DNA from: a virus | Length of the DNA: 42,628 nt | Direction: 5' to 3' (one strand) | Virus record (IMG/VR): IMGVR_UViG_3300036770_007877 | Coordinates: 1-42,628 of that record | In this document: in pieces, positions 28,430 through 35,747 of the stretch | How positions within the stretch are numbered: the stretch's first letter is position 1 | How the letters are laid out: the number at the start of each line of letters is the position of its first letter | Notes under the pieces: generated by a model | Seen by the model: only the letters and a program-made list of their open reading frames with translations | Database searches by the model: none | Told to the model about the DNA's origin: nothing | Made by a program: the position numbers and the translations under genes

Positions 28430-30424
28430 CTATCCTTTTAGAACAAATGGAAAAGTATAGACAATATCAGTTTTGTCTAGACGTTTTAAGAAAAGTCTTT
28501 GACGAGTAAAATGACGGTAAAAAGCTTTTTCTCTATTAACTCTCAATACTTCATAAAAGTATTCAACTTGATCTACATAATCAAATCTAATTATTAGATC
28601 TCGATCTCTAATCGCTGGAGAGAAAAGGGTCCAACACTGAGGTTCATAAGATTGCTCCAGGTGATTTTGAGCACCGAGTTTAAGATCCTCCTCTGTATCT
28701 CCAAATTTAACCATAACTCTTCTATCTCTTCTTCTCATGTAATCAAACTGCTGAAAACCACCTTCATATCCAGTTCCATAGCAAGTTTTACATGATCTCA
28801 TTTTTGGATGAACTCTTCTTGAATCCATACAAGAGCAGATTTGACCATTCCATATTCTCTTCAGAAGAATGACTGGCTCTCCAGTTTGATCGAGCAGGAC
28901 CTCTTGTCTGTCATTCATTCGATCAAAAATATTCATACCCCTGGTTCCGTTGAACTCTCCGCCCAAATAGGAGCCGCAATCATCCTTTCCGGTAAGTGTA
29001 TCTTGTGGCAAGGCCCTGTGATATCCGCAAAAATCAAAACCTTGGAAGAATTTTCTATCGGAGTCGGTATAATCCGTAACAACTAATCCTATATTGTTTA
29101 TAATCCTACCACTCTCATATCCATCAACGAATACAGGAGTTACCGTAGTAATTACTGTATTTTTATCTTGACAAGCTACAAAAAGCTGTAACGTATCGCC
29201 TCCCAAATAAATTCCCTTACTTGTGTTGTTAAGTCCTCTAAACTTATTGGGAACGATAAAAGAATTATTTGTTCTACTTGTATATCTTACAACCTCTGAG
29301 TTATTTACAATCAATACACCTGCAGCTGGATATCCAATGGCTGAATCTACCACAAACGTTGTATTGATGCTGTCTACGATATAATCAACTAAAGTTACTG
29401 GATTTGGAAAAACAAAAACATCAGTATCTACTTCTTCCATACCAGTTAGGTCGAAAGAATCTTTATATGTTTCAAAAGATCTTACGCCATGAGCTAGAGT
29501 TATTCCCGGTGTTAAACCTCTAAAGATTGCGCTTGTTACTGTAGATTTTGCTATGTATTTTGGATTTCCATCAAATGTTGCTAGTCTTTGTAGATTTTGA
29601 TATATTAGAGCAAATGCCTCTCCCTTATAAGAACGAGCGGTTGGTTTATGCCACTCTACTTTTAGGGCATCTCCAGTCCCAACATTAAAAACCCCATATA
29701 GTCCAGTTGAAACTCCTAGCGGTTTTGTTTGTGGAAAAATAGATGGTAGTATTACTTCATTTAATTTTACAGAATATGATATATTGCCATACAATTTATT
29801 TCCAATTGTATCTTCAACTGAATAAGATAATGCATAGGTTCCGTTACGGATAGCTTCAGTTGGATCAATTCTTACAAATAAATCGTTGCCTATTTTTGTT
29901 ATCGCAGATTCTGGTCCATCATAGAAATCTTGAAATTCGCTATTTATTATTATTGGTAGACCATTTAGGTTAACATTAACTGTTGCTGCATTAACTCCGT
30001 CAATAGGGTCTGTAAATTTAAAAAATAAAACCTGATCCGAATCTAGGACATCTCCAGATTTAGGATTAGAATCAGATAGATAAGGTTCCTTAGGAATGGT
30101 CTTGAAGACATAATTTGCGTTATTATATCCGCCAACATTATTTTTTATTTGAACCTTAACATTTACAACATCGCCTTGCTTAAAGTCCTGCTCTGGATCA
30201 ATGATTACGACGATATCATTGAGATTTATTGTTATATCTGAAAGTGGACCATCAAAACCATTTACAAAAGAAAGGTTTTCTATCGCCCTAAATCCATTAA
30301 CCTCTACAATTAAAGATGATGGACTTAGACCCTTACCATCGTCAATTATTGTAAACTCAATTAGAGTATCTAATGGCACAAATTTTTCGCCTTCGGCAGG
30401 CGATCTGTTGGTTAAGAATTCCAT
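28430..30424 (-). CDS. Ig-like domain protein with zinc-knuckle C-domain, probable neck/connector protein
   Basis: A 664-residue protein. Residues 1-110 and 115-225 are two related Ig-like beta-sandwiches (both hold an NG turn and a final VxFKT or ISYSV strand), as in bacterial surface Ig-like domains. The middle (230-500) is beta-rich with a fibronectin-like VEWHKP. Residues about 525-555 contain a zinc-binding cluster: ICSCMD, then RSCKTCYGTGYEGG, i.e. two Cys pairs with a C-x2-C-x-G-x-G-[YF] knuckle. This type of knuckle is seen in phage neck or head-completion proteins. The last 90 residues are beta-rich and basic. It lies at the start of the tail part of the cluster. A head-tail joining function is inferred. 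No protease or lyase motif seen. Confidence 0.6.
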   Translation of the reverse strand: MEFLTNRSPAEGEKFVPLDTLIEFTIIDDGKGLSPSSLIVEVNGFRAIENLSFVNGFDGPLSDITINLNDIVVIIDPEQDFKQGDVVNVKVQIKNNVGGYNNANYVFKTIPKEPYLSDSNPKSGDVLDSDQVLFFKFTDPIDGVNAATVNVNLNGLPIIINSEFQDFYDGPESAITKIGNDLFVRIDPTEAIRNGTYALSYSVEDTIGNKLYGNISYSVKLNEVILPSIFPQTKPLGVSTGLYGVFNVGTGDALKVEWHKPTARSYKGEAFALIYQNLQRLATFDGNPKYIAKSTVTSAIFRGLTPGITLAHGVRSFETYKDSFDLTGMEEVDTDVFVFPNPVTLVDYIVDSINTTFVVDSAIGYPAAGVLIVNNSEVVRYTSRTNNSFIVPNKFRGLNNTSKGIYLGGDTLQLFVACQDKNTVITTVTPVFVDGYESGRIINNIGLVVTDYTDSDRKFFQGFDFCGYHRALPQDTLTGKDDCGSYLGGEFNGTRGMNIFDRMNDRQEVLLDQTGEPVILLKRIWNGQICSCMDSRRVHPKMRSCKTCYGTGYEGGFQQFDYMRRRDRRVMVKFGDTEEDLKLGAQNHLEQSYEPQCWTLFSPAIRDRDLIIRFDYVDQVEYFYEVLRVNREKAFYRHFTRQRLFLKRLDKTDIVYTFPFVLKG

Positions 30425-30460
30425 TTCTTTGCCTCAACAGATCATTTTCTATTAGTAGAG

Positions 30461-30976
30461 CTATTTATCGTCAACTTTTTCCATTAATTCTTTTTTCTTA
30501 TCTTCTCTTTTTGAATCTGGAATTTTATGGTAATCTAAAAGATTTTCAACATAGTCTTCAACTTTTTTCTCACCTTTTTGTTTTTTGTCAAATTGAAGTT
30601 GATACTGAAATGCTTCAATCTCATGCTCTCTATTTAGATAATCTTTTTTTCTGTTTATTTTTTTCTTTTTTCCATACTCATCAATATGCTGAAAAACATG
30701 AACTAATTCATGAATAACATATTTCATTATAGTTTCATGCGACTTTTTAAGAAGTTTTTTACTAAGAATTATATTTCCATTTATAGTTTTTGCTGTTGTA
30801 TCAATATTATCAAATCTTATTGATACAGATTTTAAAATCCAATAATCAAAATTATTATCATCACAAATTTCTTTAGCAACATCATTGTTAATTAATGATT
30901 TTCTAATTTTATCTAAAATTTTTATTTCATCTTCTAAAGATGGTTTAACAATTTTTTTTGAAATTTTAATTATCAT
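30461..30976 (-). CDS. Putative zinc metallopeptidase (HExxH zincin)
   Basis: A 171-residue protein with the zincin motif HELVHVFQH (His89, Glu90, His93) in a helix, and a second helix NREHEIEAFQYQLQF (residues 115-129) that supplies the likely third ligand Glu119 or Glu121, an E-x-E-A arrangement typical of small phage and bacterial gluzincins. There is no signal peptide, so it acts in the cell or the prohead. It is very Lys-rich after residue 100. It overlaps the upstream small gene by 11 bp and is followed by a neck-type gene. Head location makes a role in prohead processing possible, but the usual prohead proteases are serine enzymes, so this is only a hypothesis. Confidence 0.7.
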   Translation of the reverse strand: MIIKISKKIVKPSLEDEIKILDKIRKSLINNDVAKEICDDNNFDYWILKSVSIRFDNIDTTAKTINGNIILSKKLLKKSHETIMKYVIHELVHVFQHIDEYGKKKKINRKKDYLNREHEIEAFQYQLQFDKKQKGEKKVEDYVENLLDYHKIPDSKREDKKKELMEKVDDK

Positions 30977-31178
30977 CTTTGAATAATTCCTCTAAATTTT
31001 CTATTTTTGAGTGGATTGCCAAATCAACCAAATATTTGCTTTGAGTTAACGAAGATATTCTTTCTTGAGCTTTTTTTATTAAAGTATCTAAACCTAGAAT
31101 TTCAAATTCAATTTCTTTTGAAGATTTTGGATCATTATATCCGCAATATTGTATATTGCAGTTTTCGGGTCTTCTCAT
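30966..31178 (-). CDS. Small Cys-containing helical protein
   Basis: A 70-residue protein with a short Cys-containing start (ENCNIQYCGY) and a charged coiled-coil-like C-terminal part (LDTLIKKAQERISSL). GGAGA lies 5 nt before the ATG. It overlaps the metallopeptidase gene by 11 bp, so both are made from one message. It could assist or inhibit the peptidase, a guess from coupling only. I do not recognise the family. Confidence 0.6.
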   Translation of the reverse strand: MRRPENCNIQYCGYNDPKSSKEIEFEILGLDTLIKKAQERISSLTQSKYLVDLAIHSKIENLEELFKDDN

Positions 31179-31336
31179 CTTTTCTCCAATATCAATTTTA
31201 TATTATAGTTAATACTCTATAATATTTAGCTATTACAAAATTTTAATTTACTTAAAATATAATTTTATTAATAAAAATAATATTAAAAGATTGCAAATAA
31301 AGTTGTAAGATATCTTAGAATCAGCAGGATCACAAA
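31179..31336. promoter_or_regulatory. Divergent intergenic region between minus-strand cluster and plus-strand gene
   Basis: This is the only divergent gap in the window, 158 bp and extremely AT-rich. TATAAT occurs on the plus strand at 31218-31223 and on the minus strand at 31207-31202, so back-to-back -10 elements are possible. Neither has a convincing -35 at 16-18 bp. A 14-bp perfect palindrome (31263-31276) and a shorter one around AAGATATCTT are further candidates for operators. Some transcription start must lie here for the plus-strand gene. Confidence 0.35.
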
Positions 31337-33100
31337 ATGAATTATAGATTTTTAAAGTTGGCTAACTTATTAAAAATAGCTGAGGTTACTGAAGCTAATC
31401 AGAAACTAAGAGAAGAATTTTTTCAAAAATTTAAAGAAAAAAATATAGAAGAAAATATAGAAGAAGAAAATATAGAAGAAAGTGTAGAGGAAAAGAAAAA
31501 AAGAGAAGAGAAGAAAAGAAAAGAAGAAGAAAGGATTAGAAGAAAACCTTTTGCTATAGCAGATCAATGGTATAAAGCATTTTATAATACAGATCTGTAT
31601 ACTAACTGGAAAAATTTTGACACATTAGATGCTGTATTATCTTATACCCTATCTTATATCAGAGAAAATAAAGATTTTGTTTCAAATAAAAATTTTGTTT
31701 CAAGAGAGGCCAATCAATCTGAAAATAAAAATCTTGAATATTTAAAGAAAAAATATCCCAAGTTACAGGATCAAATTTCTCAATTGAAGCCTCAATTTTT
31801 ATCTTGGCTAAATTCAAGGTTTGGAGAAAATCCTGAAACAAAAGAGGTACATTCAATAGAAGATTGCTTACCTACTTTATCTAGGTATCAAGAAAAGCTT
31901 GATTCGTTAAAGGCAAAATTTAATGATGATAAAGATTTTAAAAATGTGATTATAGAAAGATTTGGAGATATTAATATCTCAATAATAAAAAATTTTACTG
32001 TAGATGATATGGAAAAAATTATGGCCATATCCGAGAGAAAAAAGGGAATTAAGACAATAATTCCGGAAGGATATATTCCAAACGAATATATTGGAAAATT
32101 TGGAGAATGGAACCTTTGGATGCCGCTTACAAGGGAGGATTCTATTGCGATTCCGGGTTTTGATCCAGATACTTTAAAACCGCATACAACTTGGTGCACA
32201 GCAAGAACTACTGGTTCTAATTTGTTTTATTCATATTCTGGAGGTGGAACCATATTATTTTATGCGATAAAAGATGATCCAAATCCGGAAGATGATAATG
32301 CTTATCAAAGTATCGGTTGGGACTACGGTGAGGTGCAATACAGGGGAGATGGAACGGAAACGGTAAATAGAGCAAATAAAGGAATGTACGAAGAGGATCA
32401 CCGCGCATTATTTGGATCGGCCTTTGATGCCATTTATGAGGCTATGGAAAACGAGGTGGAACAACTTGGCGGACAACATCCTGTTGCAGAAAAAATTGAA
32501 GAAGCTGCATTTGGAGATCAGGAAGTATATAAAGATCTTATCAGAGGAGTGGAGCCGGATGGTGTTAGGGATATAGATGAAGTGGTGAGAGAAAAAAGAA
32601 TAGAACTTGCCGAAAACCCTTCAATACCTCTGGATAATTTGAGGGAATTCTCTAAGGATAAAGATGCTAGGGTTAGGAGGGCGGTTGCCTCAAACGAATC
32701 AACACCTCCGGATGTTTTGAGGGAATTATCTGGAGATGAAGATGAAGGGGTTAGGGCGGCGGTTGCCTCAAACGAATCAACACCTCAAGATATTTTAAGG
32801 AAACTATCTGGTGATGAGAGTCCTATTATTAGGGAGGGGGTTGCCAAAAACCCCTTAACACCTCAGGATATTTTAAGAAAATTATCTGGTGATAAGGATT
32901 ATAGGGTTAGGGCATTTGTTGCCGAAAACCCCTCAGCACCTCAGGATGTTGTGGAAAAATTGTTAGAAGATCCGAGTGAGAGTGTTAGGTTAAATGCAAA
33001 AAAAACCTTAAAAAAATTGCAAGAAAAACAAGCCTCCACAAAGGAGAGACGCTTCAATAAGATAGCAAGATACTTAAGAATCAGCAACCTTAAAAATTAA
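31337..33100 (+). CDS. Tandem-repeat protein with LRV/HEAT-like C-terminus, unknown function
   Basis: The only plus-strand gene: 587 residues. Residues 1-20 (RFLKLANLLKIAE) and the last 20 (RRFNKIARYLRIS) carry a similar basic amphipathic motif. Residues about 25-72 are a very charged Glu/Lys helix coded by an almost pure purine run (31430-31545). Residues 75-250 are helical. Residues about 255-365 form a distinct domain with PHTTWCTARTTGSNLFYSYS and a GGGTILFYAI strand; I recall this Trp-Cys-Thr-Ala pattern from large-phage proteins of unknown function but cannot name it. Residues 424-553 are five 26-residue repeats (core AxNPSxPxDxLRxLSxDxDxxVR) resembling leucine-rich-variant or HEAT repeats, hence protein binding. 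Weak RBS. Its stop shares TTAA with the convergent endonuclease. A packaged or regulatory protein is possible. Confidence 0.8.
   Translation: MNYRFLKLANLLKIAEVTEANQKLREEFFQKFKEKNIEENIEEENIEESVEEKKKREEKKRKEEERIRRKPFAIADQWYKAFYNTDLYTNWKNFDTLDAVLSYTLSYIRENKDFVSNKNFVSREANQSENKNLEYLKKKYPKLQDQISQLKPQFLSWLNSRFGENPETKEVHSIEDCLPTLSRYQEKLDSLKAKFNDDKDFKNVIIERFGDINISIIKNFTVDDMEKIMAISERKKGIKTIIPEGYIPNEYIGKFGEWNLWMPLTREDSIAIPGFDPDTLKPHTTWCTARTTGSNLFYSYSGGGTILFYAIKDDPNPEDDNAYQSIGWDYGEVQYRGDGTETVNRANKGMYEEDHRALFGSAFDAIYEAMENEVEQLGGQHPVAEKIEEAAFGDQEVYKDLIRGVEPDGVRDIDEVVREKRIELAENPSIPLDNLREFSKDKDARVRRAVASNESTPPDVLRELSGDEDEGVRAAVASNESTPQDILRKLSGDESPIIREGVAKNPLTPQDILRKLSGDKDYRVRAFVAENPSAPQDVVEKLLEDPSESVRLNAKKTLKKLQEKQASTKERRFNKIARYLRISNLKN
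32606..32995 (+). repeat. Five 78-bp coding repeats (26-residue LRV-like units)
   Basis: Five successive 26-codon units. The second and third share an almost perfect run of more than 25 bp (around 32681 and 32759), which points to recent duplication or conversion, whereas the others have drifted. The number of repeats is therefore likely to vary among relatives. Confidence 0.85.
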
Positions 33101-34251
33101 GCCACCGGAATTCCATACTTATCCATATATCTTTTCATGGTGGTGGCTCCAATCTTCAGTTCTCTTGCAGCACCTTTCACAGAACCTCCATCCTTAAGAG
33201 CTTTTAATAATACTTCTTCGGTCAGCTCGGATTGAAATCTAGCATTCTTGGAGCCCGTAGATTCATTGATTTGGATTCCATGTTTATGGGCATAGTTATG
33301 AACCGTAGTTAAATTAACTCCCAATTCTTTTGCAACCTTTTCAAGACTTTGAAATTTATCATAAAGGCTTTGGATTACCTCCTTATTGCAAATCTCTTCA
33401 AAATCCCTGGGGTCTCCGAGAGTTTTTGCTTTTATTCCAATTTGATATTTTCTATCCATATAGATGGTTGCGTCCTTATACATAAATTCAACAATATTTT
33501 GCAGAATCCTGTTGCCGCCGTATTCAAGGGTATTTATGCCGGAGTTTAATCTGGGTATTTTGGATTTTGATTTAGCAGGAAGATTGCATTCCTCATCAAA
33601 AATCTGGACAATGCCAGAGAGAAAATCCTTGGTTCCTCTGACCGAGAAATGAACTTGTTCTACACTTCTGGAGCCATCGTTTTTAAGATGAGTATAAAAT
33701 GAACCATCTCCATCAAAGTAACCTCTAATGAAATGGTGCTTTAGTGGATGATTGAGTATCCATTCGGGAAATTTTAGGGTATGAGTTTTTCTTTCGGTTA
33801 TTCCAAATCTCAGTAGATCTTGGCACATCTGCTTTGAGGAAATAGCTAACTCTACACCCTCTGTGTCATTCCAATTGGGATTTGCTCTAGAATTTTTATT
33901 TACCTTATGATATATTGGATTCTCAGCTTTTAATAAATCCTTTATCATTTGCAGCTGTGCTACATCTTTCTTAGCGAGACAGATATACAATACTGTTGAA
34001 TCTTTCTTAACACATCCATCTGCAGCTATAAAACCAGCGACATAAAAAGATTCCTCAGTATCTCTTGAGAAAAACTGGTGATTGCAGTTGTAGCGTACTG
34101 GCTCTGGGGTTTTTAGGCCGTAGCTTTGCATGTATCTTTTTATTGTTGTAGCATCAACACCATAGTGTCTACCGACAGCTTTTAAACTTCCGTGTTCTGC
34201 AAATGCTTTTTCTAGAACTTCTTTGGTAAATATTTTTGAGTATAATGACAT
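33097..34251 (-). CDS. LAGLIDADG homing endonuclease with three HTH units
   Basis: A 384-residue protein; I chose the ATG at 34251 because GGAAGG lies 6 nt upstream, and the 38 extra residues of a longer frame overlap the connector gene. Two LAGLIDADG motifs are present: YVAGFIAADG (70-79) and FIRGYFDGDG (174-183), each with the acidic residue needed to bind metal, so a monomeric two-motif enzyme is expected. Helix-turn-helix units occur at 8-47, 290-326 and 343-382; the first and last are clearly related (KAVGRHYGVDATTIKRYM against KGAARELKIGATTMKRYM). Such enzymes cut one specific long site and spread their own gene. It is free-standing: no intron or intein partner is visible. It probably targets a nearby structural gene in rival phages. 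Confidence 0.9.
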   Translation of the reverse strand: MSLYSKIFTKEVLEKAFAEHGSLKAVGRHYGVDATTIKRYMQSYGLKTPEPVRYNCNHQFFSRDTEESFYVAGFIAADGCVKKDSTVLYICLAKKDVAQLQMIKDLLKAENPIYHKVNKNSRANPNWNDTEGVELAISSKQMCQDLLRFGITERKTHTLKFPEWILNHPLKHHFIRGYFDGDGSFYTHLKNDGSRSVEQVHFSVRGTKDFLSGIVQIFDEECNLPAKSKSKIPRLNSGINTLEYGGNRILQNIVEFMYKDATIYMDRKYQIGIKAKTLGDPRDFEEICNKEVIQSLYDKFQSLEKVAKELGVNLTTVHNYAHKHGIQINESTGSKNARFQSELTEEVLLKALKDGGSVKGAARELKIGATTMKRYMDKYGIPVA

Positions 34252-34269
34252 AATGCACCTTCCTTTATT

Positions 34270-34297
34270 ATTATACCAATAATAATAGAAGATGCAA
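34270..34297 (-). promoter_or_regulatory. Candidate extended -10 promoter of the endonuclease gene
   Basis: The minus strand holds TGGTATAAT (34278-34270), an exact extended -10, with TTGCAT 16 bp upstream as a weak -35. Transcription would start near 34263, at the edge of the ribosome binding site, which is uncomfortably close to the start codon. A separate promoter would let the endonuclease be made apart from the late genes. Confidence 0.35.
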
Positions 34298-34312
34298 ATT
34301 CTTCGGTATCTA

Positions 34313-34903
34313 TTAAACGATTTTTCTTGAGCGCTGGTGCCGTAAACGTACCCAGCTCGGGGCACCGGAACTCAAGTTCGAATAAGTGCCGAAAGAAACT
34401 GGATTTGGACGAATCGAATTTTTAATAAATTTCAATCTTTCTCTATATGAAGTTAAGAAGTTATTGTAATTGGATTGAAGGAAATCGCCTAACTGAGGTG
34501 GCTGGTAATTGATGCCGCCATCCGAAATATTGAAATCTCTTCCCTTTTCTAGTAGGGCCTGAGAAGCTACCGCTAAAATATAAGCTCCTTCTACAATGGC
34601 ATGCGAAAAGGTTTTATGAATAATGGGGTCGGCAAAAGAGTAGGAGGTGAAGAAGGGAATCATATTGAATTCTGATAGGGCAGAAATCAAGAAAGTAACC
34701 AAGATTTCATCGGAAAATACAGGACAGTCAATCATTACCATATTACCATTGGCATCATAGATAAAAGCGCCAAACTCATCTCTTGCAGGCTTCTTTCCTT
34801 CGGAGCGTAATCTTGCTTTTAAATATTTTAAGAGTATGTTAATTCCGTAAATTTCTTGATCCGAGAAATCAAAATTAACATCATCGCCTATTGCAATTGG
34901 CAT
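34313..34903 (-). CDS. Probable head-tail connector protein
   Basis: A 196-residue protein, largely helical. The N-terminal part is mixed and contains a beta hairpin (FGAFIYDANGNMVMIDCP). Residues 65-125 form helices (SDEILVTFLISALSEF, SHAIVEGAYILAVASQALLEKG). Residues 130-175 (ISDGGINYQPPQLGDFL, then a helix YNNFLTSYRERLKFIKNSIR) match the C-terminal pattern of many head-tail connector proteins, in which a GG, a PP and a long helix follow each other. Position after the capsid gene and before the neck proteins agrees. The C-terminus is basic (RLRHQRSRKIV) and overlaps an inverted repeat. GGAG lies 5 nt before the start. Identification is by pattern and position. Confidence 0.55.
   Translation of the reverse strand: MPIAIGDDVNFDFSDQEIYGINILLKYLKARLRSEGKKPARDEFGAFIYDANGNMVMIDCPVFSDEILVTFLISALSEFNMIPFFTSYSFADPIIHKTFSHAIVEGAYILAVASQALLEKGRDFNISDGGINYQPPQLGDFLQSNYNNFLTSYRERLKFIKNSIRPNPVSFGTYSNLSSGAPSWVRLRHQRSRKIV
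34327..34375. repeat. Imperfect inverted repeat at the 3' end of the connector gene
   Basis: Arms TTGAG-CGCT-GGTGCC (34327-34341) and GGCACC-GGAA-CTCAA (34361-34375): 5 + 6 paired bases around a symmetric 4 x 4 internal loop, with a 19-nt loop. It lies inside the coding sequence, about 75 bp before the endonuclease start. No T-run follows, so it is not a normal terminator. It may be an RNA structure or a remnant of the endonuclease insertion. Confidence 0.5.
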
Positions 34904-34913
34904 GGTAACTCCA

Positions 34914-35135
34914 TTAGTTTAGATAAATTAGCTTCTTTAGTGATCTAACTTGATTATCAAACTTGCAGAAGTCACTGCTAAAATATTCTAGAGATAATTG
35001 ATCTGCATTATTTTCTGAGTTGTCAATAATAAACTGAAACCTACCGGATGATAACTTCTGTGCGCTAATAAGTTTTAAACCACGAAATGTAAGGTAAGCT
35101 GCTAATGCCAAGTCAGATGTTTCGTATTGATTCAT
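34914..35135 (-). CDS. DUF5659-like small protein
   Basis: A 73-residue protein. The opening YETSDLALAAYLTFRGLKLI followed by a strand pair (GRFQFIID) and a closing helix with RSLKKLIYL matches my memory of the DUF5659 pattern (T-x-D-x-x-L-A-A-Y-L, glycine, valine strands, final helix). Its function is unknown; it is common in phage genomes. GAGG lies 5 nt before the ATG. The gene sits between the zinc-knuckle protein and the connector, so it is probably coexpressed with head genes. Confidence 0.6.
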   Translation of the reverse strand: MNQYETSDLALAAYLTFRGLKLISAQKLSSGRFQFIIDNSENNADQLSLEYFSSDFCKFDNQVRSLKKLIYLN

Positions 35136-35181
35136 TTGTTCCTCTTCTATTCATTTTAACAAATTAATAGAATATTACTAT

Positions 35182-35733
35182 CTACCTAGATTGTTTATCT
35201 ATTAACTTTTGATGCGATGCGCAAATAGTTTTTCCCTTTGGAGCTTGGCGTTTGCACTGAGTCCCATCTTCTTTGTGATAAGAGCACTGAACAAATTCAA
35301 ACTTGGGTTTTTCTGATAATTCAATGCTGCTTGATTCAAATGGTTCTGTTGGCATTTGATACATATCCAGGTCTTCATTTTCTGGGTCATTTTCTGAGAA
35401 TGAAGGGGGCGGGCTGGAAACTTCTTCTTGCTCCTCTATTTCTTCTAACATTAATGGAGCTGGATTATATTTTGGTTCAACTATTTGCTCTTCTCTTTCT
35501 TCCATTAAGAAGGGCTCTTCTTTAAAGGTTTCGGCAAATTGTTCTGCTGCAGATTTCATACCGGATAATTCATCTTCAAAATCAAAGAATGAATTATCAA
35601 AATTTCCATCTTCTTGAGTTTCCATTACAGTATAGTTTCCAGTTCTGCGAGAAAAGATAGAACTAGTTACTCTATTTGGAAGAGGTTTGCCTGTTACAAA
35701 CTTTTGTCTTTCAAGTAATTTCTTTTTATTCAT
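35182..35733 (-). CDS. Acidic protein with C-terminal Cys/His zinc module
   Basis: A 183-residue protein with a basic N-terminus (MNKKKLLERQKFVTG), a long acidic and Pro/Glu-rich, probably unfolded middle (residues 45-140), and a C-terminal module CSYH-x6-C-x10-CASH (C-x2-H, C, C-x2-H spacing; residues about 150-178). The spacing resembles the short Cys/His motif of DUF5763-type proteins found in phages and other genomes. It may bind zinc and possibly DNA or RNA. The ATG has no clear ribosome binding site: the start lies in an AT-rich leader right behind the capsid terminator, so translation may be weak or use an unusual leader. Role in head assembly is possible by position only. Confidence 0.65.
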   Translation of the reverse strand: MNKKKLLERQKFVTGKPLPNRVTSSIFSRRTGNYTVMETQEDGNFDNSFFDFEDELSGMKSAAEQFAETFKEEPFLMEEREEQIVEPKYNPAPLMLEEIEEQEEVSSPPPSFSENDPENEDLDMYQMPTEPFESSSIELSEKPKFEFVQCSYHKEDGTQCKRQAPKGKTICASHQKLIDKQSR

Positions 35734-35747
35734 GATAAAATAATACT

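Noticed and set aside
33097-34365. Extended 422-residue endonuclease frame
   Set aside because: The extra 38 residues overlap the connector gene and contain a Tyr/Arg-rich stretch unlike the family. The ATG at 34251 has a good ribosome binding site and opens on the first HTH unit.
33097-34903. Group I intron or intein containing the LAGLIDADG gene
   Set aside because: No second exon or extein follows: the endonuclease stops against a convergent gene and the connector frame ends with its own stop. No intein splice-block residues are seen at the ends.
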